Assembly (NCBI GenBank): GCA_963720785.1 | Contig: CAVRGQ010000009.1 | Span: 372,001-436,000 of the forward strand | From: CAVRGQ01 sp963720785 | GTDB lineage: Bacteria > Actinomycetota > Acidimicrobiia > IMCC26256 > DASPTH01 | DNA length: 64,000 nt | Direction of reading: 5' to 3' | Shown here: in pieces, positions 15,167-25,176 of the stretch | Numbering within the stretch: the stretch's first letter is position 1 | How the letters are laid out: each line of letters opens with the position of its first letter | Notes under the pieces: model-generated | Database searches by the model: none | Told to the model about the DNA's origin: nothing | What the model saw: only the letters and a program-made list of their open reading frames with translations | Translations under genes and position numbers: made by a program

Positions 15167-16597
15167 CTACGAGAGGGGTGTGACGGTCACGGGGTGGGTC
15201 ACGTCGCGCTGCAGGCAGACGACGCGGCTGCGACCGAAGCGCCAGTCCGGCGCGCAGCGCACGTAGCCGCGGGCGACGCGGAGCCGGCTGCTCCAGTCGA
15301 GCACCCACACGCGACCGGTCGGAGCGGTGTCGCCCACCAGCACGCCTCCGACCCTCGCCAACCCCGGCACCGCGACCACGCGCCAGTCGCGGGCGCTGCG
15401 CACCCCGAGCGTCCACTCGATCTCGGGCAGCTTGCCGACCGAGCGCACCGCGGCCACGTCACCCGGGCGCGCCACGGCGGCGAGATGGTCGAGTCCGGTC
15501 GTGGCCCCCGCGTGATCGGTGAGCACCCCGATCGTCGGGGGCACGATCAGCGTCGCGAGCACGAGGACCGCCACGACACCGAAGACGCGCGACCGCGACC
15601 ACACGACGTCGACCAGGACGCCCAGCACGAGCGCGGGTCCCCACACCACGAGGGTGAGCGTGCGGTCGAGCAGCACCGGCAGCGCGAGACCCGTGACCGC
15701 CGCGAGCGCGACCGTCACCCCGAAGAGCGACCACCAGATCCGTGCGTCGCGCGAGTCGCGCCGCACGAGCAGCACACCACCCGCCACGATCCCTGCCACC
15801 AGTGGCAACGCCAACCACGTCGTGTTCGTGGTGAGGCTCGCAACCGTGTCGACGACGCCGGAGAACGTCGTGCGCGGGATCCAGTCGGAGTGGCCGCCGC
15901 GGCTCTGCACGAGGAACGAGCTGCCCCACAGTGCCGCCCACCCCGCGCCGCCCGCGACGATCGCGAGCCGCCAGCGCCACGCGTCGCGGTCGCGTCGCGT
16001 CCCGGCGAGCACGATCAGGCCGGCCCCGAGCAGGAACATCGACACGTGCGTGAGCAACCCCGCCAGCACCAGCGCGCCGAGTGCCCACGCGTGCCAGCGA
16101 CGCGGCCGGCGCATCCACGTGTCGGCGAGCACGACGACCGCGACGCCGAGCAACTCCAGCTCTGCGTACCCGCGCGCGGTCCGACCGTGGAACACCGCGA
16201 ACGCGCTCAGCGCGAGCACGGCGGTGGCGATCACCCCTGCGCGTCCCCGCGTGCGCATCCACCACACGAACAGCGCGAGGGCGCCAATGGAGCACACCAC
16301 CGACGGGAGTCGGTACACGAGATCGTTCGCACCGAGCCGCGCGAGCGGCAGGTGGAACAGGTAGTCGAGCGGCGGGTGGGAGTCGTTCGTGCGCAGGTAG
16401 GCGAACATCGATCCGAGCGGCATGCGCCCCGCCATCGCGGTGAACGCTTCGTCATAGCCGAGTCGAGTGCCGCCGAGGTCCCACAGGCGCGCGATTGCAC
16501 CGAGCACGACGAGCGCGATCAGCCAGACGTCGCGCCGATTGGCGGCGGGACGCGTCCGGTCGGGTGCACGCGTCGGGCGACGGTCGAGGAGGAGCAC
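15167..16597 (-). CDS. Polytopic membrane glycosyltransferase (GT39/ArnT-like)
   Basis: The 476-residue integral membrane protein has about ten to eleven hydrophobic helices. The first extracytoplasmic loop carries the acidic motif LGYDEAFTAMAGR (near residue 48), typical of GT-C glycosyltransferases using polyprenyl-phosphate sugars, and NDSHPPLDYLFHL follows. A soluble C-terminal domain (about 390-476) contains several tryptophans and two cysteines. It probably transfers mannose, arabinose or another sugar to an envelope acceptor outside the membrane. Start GTG 16597. It stands alone between the HTH gene and the secreted paralogues, on the same strand. Confidence 0.8.
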   Translation of the reverse strand: MLLLDRRPTRAPDRTRPAANRRDVWLIALVVLGAIARLWDLGGTRLGYDEAFTAMAGRMPLGSMFAYLRTNDSHPPLDYLFHLPLARLGANDLVYRLPSVVCSIGALALFVWWMRTRGRAGVIATAVLALSAFAVFHGRTARGYAELELLGVAVVVLADTWMRRPRRWHAWALGALVLAGLLTHVSMFLLGAGLIVLAGTRRDRDAWRWRLAIVAGGAGWAALWGSSFLVQSRGGHSDWIPRTTFSGVVDTVASLTTNTTWLALPLVAGIVAGGVLLVRRDSRDARIWWSLFGVTVALAAVTGLALPVLLDRTLTLVVWGPALVLGVLVDVVWSRSRVFGVVAVLVLATLIVPPTIGVLTDHAGATTGLDHLAAVARPGDVAAVRSVGKLPEIEWTLGVRSARDWRVVAVPGLARVGGVLVGDTAPTGRVWVLDWSSRLRVARGYVRCAPDWRFGRSRVVCLQRDVTHPVTVTPLS

Positions 16598-16674
16598 ACC
16601 ACAGGATGCGCCACGCGGCGTGAGACGCTGGTGAGCGTTGCGTGAGAACGGCGCTCATCGAGCCGTCCTCGAGG

Positions 16675-17226
16675 TCAGTGGGTGCGCGTGTAGTGCTGCG
16701 CGACCGGGCCGCCGACGGTGATCTGCAGCGCGTTGCCGCGACAGGTGAACGCGAGCGTGACCGCATTGGTGATGGTCCCGGGCGCCGGGCTCTGCAGGTT
16801 GGGTTCGCCCGCGATGCCCCTCACCGACACGGTCATCTTCATCGACGTGGTGTTGACGATGTCGGCGAGGTCGAGCTGTGCGCTCCCCGTGGTGCGATAG
16901 GTGCCGGCCACGGAACCGCCGTACTCCTGCGTGACCTTCACCGTGCCGGTCGGGCCGGTGGTCTCGCCGGTGAGCGTGTCGAAGTAGGCCTGGGAGAACT
17001 CGCCGCGCCGGAACTTGAGCTCGACCCGGCCGCTCGGCGTGAGCTTCCGCGTCACCGACGCTTCGTCCACCAGCCGATCGAGATCGAGTTTCCAGCTGCC
17101 CACGAGGCACGACCCGCCCGTACGCCGTCGGGCAGGAACGCCCGCCTTCGCCACGCCAGTGAAAGCCACGGGCGCGATCATGGCGACGACTGCGAACAGC
17201 CAGGTGGCGGTGCGGATCCTGCCCAT
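16675..17226 (-). CDS. Secreted protein, paralogue of the adjacent gene
   Basis: The 183-residue product has a Sec signal peptide (residues 1-28, TATWLFAVVAMIAPVAFTGVAKA). The mature domain begins SCLVGSWKLDLDRLV and ends with a second cysteine (LAFTCRGNALQITV) and QHYTRTH. The beta-rich pattern and the paired cysteines suggest a small lipocalin-like or beta-barrel fold stabilised by a disulfide. The gene at 17277-17840 encodes a protein with the same plan (CLPGTWSLNL, YRCSGDTLRLQ, QGYTRTG), so the two arose by tandem duplication. A stop 51 bases upstream and the same strand suggest one transcript. No function can be assigned. Confidence 0.75.
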   Translation of the reverse strand: MGRIRTATWLFAVVAMIAPVAFTGVAKAGVPARRRTGGSCLVGSWKLDLDRLVDEASVTRKLTPSGRVELKFRRGEFSQAYFDTLTGETTGPTGTVKVTQEYGGSVAGTYRTTGSAQLDLADIVNTTSMKMTVSVRGIAGEPNLQSPAPGTITNAVTLAFTCRGNALQITVGGPVAQHYTRTH

Positions 17227-17276
17227 CGAGACCACTCCTGTCGGATCGTGTCGAATCGTGTCGGCCGGGGTGTCGG

Positions 17277-17840
17277 CTACCCCGTGCGCGTGTACCCCTG
17301 GGTCAGGCCGCCCGTGCTCTGCAGGCGCAGCGTGTCGCCCGAACAACGGTAGACCACGGTCTGGCGCTTCGCCTTGAGGGTCTCGGGCGCCGGCTGCTCG
17401 GTGGACGGCTCGCTCACCCGGTCGTCGATCGCGACCCTCGACACCGAGGTGGTGTCGTTGCGCACCTTGGTGAGCGTGAGCTTGCGGGCCGTGGCCGTCC
17501 AGCGGGCGGTGACGGTGCCCGTCGTGTCCTGCTGCGTCTGGAGGTAGGTGCCGTTCGGCCCCGGCTGTCCGGTCGAGATCGTCGACGCGTAGGTCTGCAG
17601 CCACTGGCGGCCGGGTCCCAACTGCAGCGTCACCGACCCGGTGCTCGTGGTGCTGTTGCCCTGCAGGCCGGCCGGCGAGTTCGGCAGGTTCAGGCTCCAC
17701 GTGCCGGGCAGGCACGCGGCGCCCTTGGCGATCGGCACGACCGGACCCGTCGCGGCACCAGCGGGCGCGGCCGCGAGCAGCAGCGCGGCGGCCACCACCA
17801 CCGCGCCGGCGATTCGCTTGGGGATCCGGATGCCTCGCAC
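17277..17840 (-). CDS. Secreted protein, paralogue of the 16675-17226 product
   Basis: The 187-residue protein starts at a GTG with GGGAGG five bases upstream, followed by a signal peptide (KRIAGAVVVAAALLLAAAPAGA, cleavage probably after AGA near residue 29). The mature part begins with CLPGTWSLNLPNSPAGL, contains an asparagine/threonine-rich stretch and repeated T-x-T beta strands, and ends YRCSGDTLRLQSTGGLTQG. The two cysteines match those of the downstream paralogue. The KstD-like gene lies 63 bases upstream on the same strand, so a shared role in envelope or lipid/steroid handling is possible but unproven. Confidence 0.75.
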   Translation of the reverse strand: MRGIRIPKRIAGAVVVAAALLLAAAPAGAATGPVVPIAKGAACLPGTWSLNLPNSPAGLQGNSTTSTGSVTLQLGPGRQWLQTYASTISTGQPGPNGTYLQTQQDTTGTVTARWTATARKLTLTKVRNDTTSVSRVAIDDRVSEPSTEQPAPETLKAKRQTVVYRCSGDTLRLQSTGGLTQGYTRTG

Positions 17841-17902
17841 GTCGACCTCCCGTGTCGGGAGGCCGCACGGTACTGCGTGACGCGCCGGCGCAGACGTCGC
17901 GG

Positions 17903-19531
17903 TCACACGCTGCGGGCCGGTGACGCGCCCGCATGGCGCCCGGCCCGGTACCCGAACACGGTGCCGTTGCCGATCGTGCCGCCACCACTCGGGTAGGCCC
18001 AGCCGAACGCGTTCGCCGCGGTGTTGCCCGCCGCGTACAACCCGCCGACGACCCCGCCCCCGCGCCGGCGCACCTGGCCGTCGACGGTGATCCGGGGACC
18101 GCCGTTGGTGCCGAGGGTGCCGGGGTGGATCGGCACCGCGTAGAACGGCCCCTGTTCGATCGGCTTCACCGCACCCGGGCTCATCAGCCCGAACCGGTGA
18201 CGGTCGAAGTCGGGGTCGACACCCTCGGCCGCGTGCTCGTTCCAGCGCGCCACGGTGGCGGCCAACGCGTCGGCGTCGATGCCGACCGCGGCCGCGAGCT
18301 CCTCGATCGTGTCGGCGCGGGCCACCCACTCGGGCGTCGGGCCGTCGGGCATCATCGACAGGATGCGCTGGCTGCGGCGCACCGTCTCGTCGAACACGAG
18401 GAAGCCGGGCCCCGCGTTGGGGAACTCCACCGCGTCGGGGTCGTACACCCCGAACGCCTTCGGGAAGTCGTTGTACGGCAGTGCCTCGTTGGCGAAGCGT
18501 CTGCCCGCGCGGTTGACCACGATCGACGCGGGCGCGCCGCGCCCCCACTCGAACTGCGGCACCAGCGCGCCGTCGCGCTCGATGCCGGGGTCGAACATCA
18601 CCGGCGTGCCCCAGTACGAGTTGAGGTTGCCCAGCGCGGCGCCGACCTCCGTGGCCATGACGAGCCCGTCGCCCGTGTTGTCGCCGGGGCTGAGCGGGAA
18701 CACGTCGTAGCCGATGTGCGTGCGCACGAGTTCGGGGTTCCACTCGAACCCTCCACACGCGAGCACGACACCCTTGCGGGTACCGATCGCCTCGGTGGCA
18801 CCGTCGTGCTCCACGACCACGCCGATCACGTCGCCGGCGTCGTCGGTGACGAGCCGCCGCGCCGGCGTGGACAGGCACACGTCGACACCGCGCTCGAGCA
18901 GACCCTTGAACAACATCGCGATCAACGCCGCGCCCTTGGGGCGGACGTCCTCGCGCTCGCGGCGAGCGAGCTCCTCCTGCAGGTCGGGTGACTGCGGCAG
19001 CAGGTCCTCGGTGAGGGTGGTGGCCGCACCCAACGACATGAGCGTGCCGCGGCTGACGATGCGGTCCTTCCACTCCGGCAGTTCGCTCCCCACCGGGTAG
19101 GGGTTGGCCTCCACTGCCCGCGCGGGCACGGTCTTGGCCCCTTCGAATCCCCACGGCCAGTAGTAGTCGGGCAGCGGAGTGATGTGCGTGCGCACCGGGG
19201 TGTGGTCTTCGAGGTAGCGCAGCATCTCGGGCGCGGTGTCGAGGAACGCCTCGATCAGCTCGGGGTCGAGCTCCTTGCCCTTCGTGACCCGGCGGATGTA
19301 CGCGAGCGCGGCTTCGCGCGAATCGTCGATGCCGGCCTCGGCCATCTTGTGGTTGCCGGGCAACCACATCGCGCCGCCCGACACCGCGGTCGTGCCGCCG
19401 ATCATCGCGGCCTTCTCGACCACGAGCGTCTCGGCGCCCTGGTCGTGGGCGAGCGTCGCGGCCACCAGTGCGGCGCCGCCGGAACCCACCACGACCACGT
19501 CGACGACGCGGTCCCACTGCTGCGTAGCCAT
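17903..19531 (-). CDS. FAD-dependent oxidoreductase, 3-ketosteroid delta-1-dehydrogenase-like
   Basis: The 542-residue flavoprotein belongs to the succinate dehydrogenase/fumarate reductase-like superfamily. The FAD-binding VVVVGSGGAALVAATLAHDQG is at about residues 12-32, followed by EKAAMIGGTTAVSGGAMWLP. VVLACGGFEWNPEL and GLYAAGNTAANAFGWAYPSG near the C-terminus are typical of KstD and related delta-dehydrogenases. These enzymes introduce double bonds in the steroid A ring, but paralogues act on other cyclic ketones, so the substrate is uncertain. The ATG at 19531 has GGGGGA seven bases upstream, and an in-frame ATG 36 bases earlier lacks a good site. Confidence 0.85.
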   Translation of the reverse strand: MATQQWDRVVDVVVVGSGGAALVAATLAHDQGAETLVVEKAAMIGGTTAVSGGAMWLPGNHKMAEAGIDDSREAALAYIRRVTKGKELDPELIEAFLDTAPEMLRYLEDHTPVRTHITPLPDYYWPWGFEGAKTVPARAVEANPYPVGSELPEWKDRIVSRGTLMSLGAATTLTEDLLPQSPDLQEELARREREDVRPKGAALIAMLFKGLLERGVDVCLSTPARRLVTDDAGDVIGVVVEHDGATEAIGTRKGVVLACGGFEWNPELVRTHIGYDVFPLSPGDNTGDGLVMATEVGAALGNLNSYWGTPVMFDPGIERDGALVPQFEWGRGAPASIVVNRAGRRFANEALPYNDFPKAFGVYDPDAVEFPNAGPGFLVFDETVRRSQRILSMMPDGPTPEWVARADTIEELAAAVGIDADALAATVARWNEHAAEGVDPDFDRHRFGLMSPGAVKPIEQGPFYAVPIHPGTLGTNGGPRITVDGQVRRRGGGVVGGLYAAGNTAANAFGWAYPSGGGTIGNGTVFGYRAGRHAGASPARSV

Positions 19532-19616
19532 CCCGGATCCCCCTGTGCGTGGCGACGGGTGCGTCACCCGCCGCGACGCTACCGCCCGAGCCCGCCCGAG
19601 CCCGCCCGGGACGCGA

Positions 19617-19647
19617 CGTCGCCGGCGGCTCGGAGCCGCCGGCGACG
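19617..19647 (-). terminator. Strong GC hairpin after the acidic secreted-protein gene
   Basis: A 13-bp perfect stem (19617-19629 with 19635-19647) with a 5-base loop lies 39 bases past the stop of the minus-strand gene at 19686. No T-tract follows, so it may be a weak intrinsic terminator or a 3' stabilising hairpin. Confidence 0.5.
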
Positions 19648-19685
19648 CTCGTACAACGCACGACCCTGTCGGGCCGGCAACTCGC

Positions 19686-20189
19686 TCAGTCTTCCTCGTG
19701 CTCCCCGCTGTGCTCGCCGGGGGTAGGGGTCGCGGGGCCTGACGGCACCGTCACGTGCTCACCGTCGTCGTCGCTCTCGTTCTCGTGCCCGCCGTCACCC
19801 TCGTCCTCGCCCTCGGGGTGCTCGATCTCGGTCTCCACCGTGGGCACTCCGTCCTCGACCTCGCCCGACACCTGCACCGTCTGCTGGGTGCCGTCGGCGA
19901 GCGTTACCGGGATCTGCACGTCGCCGTTCGGCAGGGTGACCGGCGTGTCGGCCGTGACCCCGTCGGCGGTGACGACGTTGACGTCGCTGATCGCGCCAGT
20001 GGTGGCGTCGATGGTGACGGTGATGTCCCCGATGCCGGGGAGCGTGATGGTGGTGGCGCCTCCACCCGGAACGGCCTGCTCCACCTCGGTGGAGCTCGAG
20101 TCGGCCGAGGCGGGCACGGCCGCCGCGGCGAACGCACCCATCCCGAGCGCGGCGCCGAACGCCACGGCTGCAACCTTCGTGCGGATCAT
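19686..20189 (-). CDS. Small secreted acidic protein of unknown function
   Basis: The 167-residue product has a good Sec signal peptide (RTKVAAVAFGAALGMGAFA, cleavage after ASA near residue 29). The central beta-rich domain (about 35-120) has alternating T/V segments, ITLPGIGDITVTIDATTGAI and TPVTLPNGDVQIPVTLADG. The C-terminal tail (EHPEGEDEGDGGHENESDDD and beyond) is extremely acidic and His-rich and may bind cations such as calcium. The ATG at 20189 has GGAGGGAAG six bases upstream, and a hairpin follows the stop. The neighbour on the right is transcribed divergently. I do not recognise the family. Confidence 0.7.
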   Translation of the reverse strand: MIRTKVAAVAFGAALGMGAFAAAAVPASADSSSTEVEQAVPGGGATTITLPGIGDITVTIDATTGAISDVNVVTADGVTADTPVTLPNGDVQIPVTLADGTQQTVQVSGEVEDGVPTVETEIEHPEGEDEGDGGHENESDDDGEHVTVPSGPATPTPGEHSGEHEED

Positions 20190-20386
20190 GTGTGACTTCC
20201 CTCCGTGTGTGCCAGGCCCCTGGTTCCGGCATGAGCTTGCGCTCAGGAGGTACATCGGCGCGGACCGGCCCGTGTCACGAGCGATCGCGACCAATCTGCC
20301 GTGAATCCCCGATCTGGGCGAGGTTGCGACTCCCCGCGCCGCGGCCACGATGCTCGGACGCATCGCCACCTGCCCGGAGGAGCACC

Positions 20387-20854
20387 ATGGACGCCGCCCG
20401 ACTGACCGCTGTCGAGGACCGCCTCGCGCTGCTCGAGCTCGAAGCGACGTACGCCCGGACGTTCGACAGCCGCGACGGCGACGCCTGGTCCGCTCTCTTC
20501 ACGGAGGACGGCATCTACCAGGCCCGCGGCCGCACACCCGGCGAGCCGGGCGCGCCGCAGGGGCACGCGCAGCTCGCCGACTACTGCACGAATGCGCCGT
20601 ACGACGGGCTGCACCTCATGCACCTGCCGCAGCTCACGATCGACGGCGACGACGCCCGGGCGCGTGTGCACCTCCAGTTCCTCGGCACGTGGCACGGCGA
20701 GGACGGTGCGACCGTCGACATGTCGGGTTACTACGACGTGCGCTACCGGCGCGTCGACGGGCGCTGGCTGATCGCGCACCGCATCACCACCACGCTGCGC
20801 AAGGACGGCAGCGCGGTGCTGCCGTACCCGCCGGGCACCGCGTTCGACGAGTGA
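20387..20854 (+). CDS. SnoaL/NTF2-like domain protein
   Basis: The 155-residue protein fits the SnoaL-like subgroup of the NTF2 superfamily, small alpha+beta-cone proteins that act as polyketide cyclases, hydratases, steroid isomerases or ring-hydroxylating dioxygenase small subunits. The pattern LLELEATYARTFDSRDGDAW (residues 14-33), TEDGIYQARGR and YDVRYRRVDGRWLIAHRITT near the C-terminus is typical. It has GGAGGAGC before the ATG. It stands alone between a divergent secreted-protein gene and a tRNA, so no context defines the substrate. Association with the KstD-like enzyme 1 kb away is only suggestive. Confidence 0.85.
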   Translation: MDAARLTAVEDRLALLELEATYARTFDSRDGDAWSALFTEDGIYQARGRTPGEPGAPQGHAQLADYCTNAPYDGLHLMHLPQLTIDGDDARARVHLQFLGTWHGEDGATVDMSGYYDVRYRRVDGRWLIAHRITTTLRKDGSAVLPYPPGTAFDE

Positions 20855-20872
20855 GGAGATCGAGGATGCGTG

Positions 20873-20945
20873 TGGGGCCGGCAGGGATCGAACCTGCGAC
20901 CGAAGGATTATGAGTCCCCTGCTCTGACCACTGAGCTACGGCCCC
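20873..20945 (-). tRNA. tRNA with CAT anticodon, probably tRNA-Ile2 (lysidine type), possibly elongator Met
   Basis: The 73-nucleotide cloverleaf has acceptor GGGGCCG/CGGCCCC, anticodon loop CTCATAA and T-arm GCAGG-TTCGATC-CCTGC, discriminator A, with no encoded CCA. The segments AGAGCAGG, GACTCATAATC and GGTCGC closely resemble bacterial tRNA-Ile2, whose CAT anticodon is modified to lysidine by TilS. Elongator tRNA-Met remains possible. It is not initiator tRNA, because the anticodon stem lacks the three G-C pairs. Confidence 0.85.
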
Positions 20946-20988
20946 GCGGCCGCGGATCTTACGGCCCGATGCGGCCGCGACGTGTGGC

Positions 20989-21846
20989 TCAGCCGGTGAA
21001 GCGGGGCTGCACCACGAGCGGCGACACCGTCAGCTGGCAGGTGTTGACCACGGCGACAGTGGTGGTCTCGTCGAGAACGATGTCCACCGGCACGGACGGC
21101 GTGATGCCGACCAACGAGCAGCCGGGCGGCACCACTGGCTCGGTGACCGTGCACGTCGCGCCGTCGGTGATGGCGAGGGTCTGGGTGCCGCCGGTCTCGC
21201 CGAAGGTCAACGTCGTCTCGAACGGCGCCTCGTTGCCGATCGGCAAGGCGGCCGGAGCGGGATCCGGTTCCATCGGCAGCGGTGCGGCGCACACGACGTT
21301 CACGGGGAACGTGGTTCCGGGATCCGCGGCGCCCTCGACCACCTTGGTGACCGCGAGCGTGCCGCACAGCGCACCAGCAGAGGCCTGCACGGTTGCCGCG
21401 GACGTGCCGGCCACCTGGTCCGGGACGTCGCAGTTCGCGGTGGGCACTGACTCACAGTCGCCCGTCACGTCGACATCGACCTGTTCCGGGAGCCCGTTGC
21501 CCGCGAGGCTGGTGAGCGTGAAGCGGATCGGGTTGGCCTGGGGTGCAGTCGCGTAGTTCGTGGTGGCGATCATCCCGGCGGCGTATGTGCCCAGGGTGTT
21601 CTGGAACGTGATCGTGTACAGGAGATTGCCCAAGCCATCGGTGACGTCGATGCGCAGCTGCTCCTGGCCGGCACCCGTGTTGTCCCGGTCGAGCACGTGG
21701 GACCCGGTACCGGCCGCCGTGAACGTGGTGCAGGTGAACTCGACCGTACCGTTGTAGACGGAGGCCGACGCCGCGGGTGCCAGGACGACGGCGCCGGTGG
21801 CGCCGACCGTCAGTGCCGCGAAAAGGATGATCAGGAAACGACGCAA
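20989..21846 (-). CDS. Secreted protein with a DUF5979-like domain
   Basis: The 285-residue protein starts at a TTG preceded by a perfect GGAGGG seven bases upstream; the signal peptide (RRFLIILFAALTVGATGAVV, cleavage after ASA) confirms this start. The N-terminal half is a cysteine-containing beta domain (VEFTCTTFTAAGTGSHVLDR). The C-terminal half begins LAVTKVVEGAADPGTTFPVN and matches the DUF5979 domain of actinobacterial surface proteins, ending with VVNTCQL. No LPXTG anchor or C-terminal helix is seen. It lies downstream of rpoD on the same strand. A surface or adhesion role is possible, but unproven. Confidence 0.75.
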   Translation of the reverse strand: MRRFLIILFAALTVGATGAVVLAPAASASVYNGTVEFTCTTFTAAGTGSHVLDRDNTGAGQEQLRIDVTDGLGNLLYTITFQNTLGTYAAGMIATTNYATAPQANPIRFTLTSLAGNGLPEQVDVDVTGDCESVPTANCDVPDQVAGTSAATVQASAGALCGTLAVTKVVEGAADPGTTFPVNVVCAAPLPMEPDPAPAALPIGNEAPFETTLTFGETGGTQTLAITDGATCTVTEPVVPPGCSLVGITPSVPVDIVLDETTTVAVVNTCQLTVSPLVVQPRFTG

Positions 21847-21918
21847 CGGTCTGCCCTCCGGTTGCCGATCCGGGCACCATAGCCCGGTTCGGAGGGGATC
21901 CATCGACTCCGGGGCCGC

Positions 21919-23257
<1,339 letters not shown>

Positions 23258-23279
23258 GGTCCCTCTCTCCGTGCAGTTG

Positions 23280-25111
23280 TCACTGACGAGCACCCTCGGC
23301 AATCCAGGGTAGCAACTGCGCAGCATTGGTTTCGACGGCCGGCCAGTCGCCCGACTCGCGCACGTGCGCGAGCGCGTCGAGCAGCACCTTCACCGACGTC
23401 GCAGCGCGCGTCGCCGGCACGGAGCATCTTCGCGAGCACACGTTGCGCCGCGGGACCGATCATGTTCGCCATGAGGTGCGCGCGCACCGTTTCGGGTTCC
23501 GTCGCCACCCACCGGTTCCTCGACCGCCAGGCGCTGCAGCAGCTCACGCGCCGGGCCGTCGGCCTGCTCGAGCGCCTCGTGGATGTCGCTCGCGTCGGCG
23601 ATCAACTCGAACGCGGCCCGTGCCACCGGGTCACCGAAGAGGTTGCCGTCGAGCCAGTCGGCCACGAGCTCGGGATCGTGGACCGCGTACAGCAACACGT
23701 CGAGCTCGCGGCGATCCACCCGAACGGGTGGGCGCGTGTCACCACGATGCGAAGGCCCGTCGCCACCCGGCGGTTCGTCGCGCGGTTGCGGACGCCGGCT
23801 CACCTTGGGTGGTCCGCCGGCGCGCTCACCGCGCCGGGCACGTTCCACCGCGTCGCGCATGCGATCGGCGTCGATGTCGAGGGTGCCCGCGAGCTTCATG
23901 ACGTACTGGTCGCGCACGAAGTCGCTCGGGTGCTCGGCCACGAGCAGCACGCCTTCGTCACCCGCGGGCCCGGCCCTCCAACGACGTGAGGTCGGCGGCG
24001 GAGAGGAGACGGTCGAGCCGGAACTGCAGGAAGGGTGCGGCTTCCTTCACCGCGGAGACGAGCGCTTCGGGATCGTCGCGCCACACGTCGGCGGGGTCGC
24101 GCCCCGCGGGCAGCGCCGCGACCGCGAGCTGGATCTCGAAGCGCTGCTCCCACGTGTACCACTTCTCCGCCGCGCCCTGGCCCGCAGCGTCGGAGTCGTA
24201 GGCGAGCACCACCTTGCGCGTGAGGTTCTTCAGGATCTGGAAGTGCTCGTCGGCGAGGGCGGTCCCGCACGTGGCCACCGTGTTCGGGGCACCCGCGAGC
24301 GCGAACGCCATCACGTCGGTGTAGCCCTCGCAGATGATCACCTCGTTGCGCGCGACGATCTCGGCCTTCGCCCAGTTGAGCCCGTAGAGCAGGCGGCTCT
24401 TCTGATAGATCGGCGTCTCGGGCGAGTTCTTGTACTTCGGCTTCTCGTCGCCGAGGGCGCGCGCACCGAAGCCGGCCGCGTCCCGCGACTGTCGTAGATC
24501 GGGAACATCACCCGGCCGCGGAAGAAGTCCTGCAGCTTGTTCGCCTTGTTCACGAACGCGAGCCCGGCTTCCTTGATGTCTTCGCGCTTGAAGCCCGCCT
24601 GTTGGAGGTGGTGGCTCGCCTTGTCCCAGTCGTCGGGCGAGAAGCCGAGTTTGAAGCGCCGCACCGCGTCGCCGTCGAAGCCGCGCGACCGCAGATACCC
24701 ACGAGCGTTCTTCGCCTCGGAGCCGGTCAGCAGGAGCTGGTGGTAGTACTCGATCGCCGCGTCGACGACCTCGCTGAGCCGGGCCTTCTTCGAACGGTCC
24801 TTGGCGACCGCGTTGTTGTCGTAGCGGAGCGTGATGCCCGCGCGCGCGGCGAGCCGCTCGACCGCGTCGGCGAAGTCGAGGTGTTCGACCTCGCGCACGA
24901 ACGTGATCGCGTCACCGCTCTTGCCGCAACCGAAACAAAAGAACATGCCCATGTCGGGGTTGATCGAGAACGACGGCGACTTCTCGGAGTGGAAGGGGCA
25001 GAGGCCCATCATGCGGTTGCCCACGCGCTTCAGCGCGAGGTGCTCACCGGCGAGCGCGACGAGATCGGTGGCGTCCCGAACTCTCGCGATGTCCTCGTCG
25101 ACGATGCCCAC
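23280..25111 (-). CDS. dnaG: DNA primase DnaG, with four frame breaks
   Basis: DnaG makes RNA primers for chromosome replication. The N-terminal CHC2 zinc-binding domain is clear (LCPFHSEKSPSFS and FFCFGCGKSGDA). The catalytic TOPRIM domain includes IICEGYTDVMAFALAG and LAYDSDAAGQGAAEKWY. The C-terminal DnaB-interaction part includes DPELVADWLDG, VRAHLMANMIG and LLDALAHVRESGDWPAVETN. These pieces lie in successive frames: one missing base near 24480-24488, then one extra base each near 23961-23970, 23501-23515 and 23398-23410. Together they restore a protein of about 610 residues. A single-copy essential primase with four breaks is most likely a sequencing artefact. rpoD follows 22 bases downstream. 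Confidence 0.93.
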
Positions 25112-25176
25112 GGTGGGAGCCTAGGGCGACGACCGGCGCGCCGCGCCCGCGCTCGGGCCCGCACTCGGAGCGGCGT

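Noticed and set aside
14564..16645. A 693-codon plus-strand open frame over the HTH and glycosyltransferase genes
   Set aside because: Lies antisense to two recognisable genes and is His/Arg/Glu repetitive; it spans their boundary, which real genes here do not.
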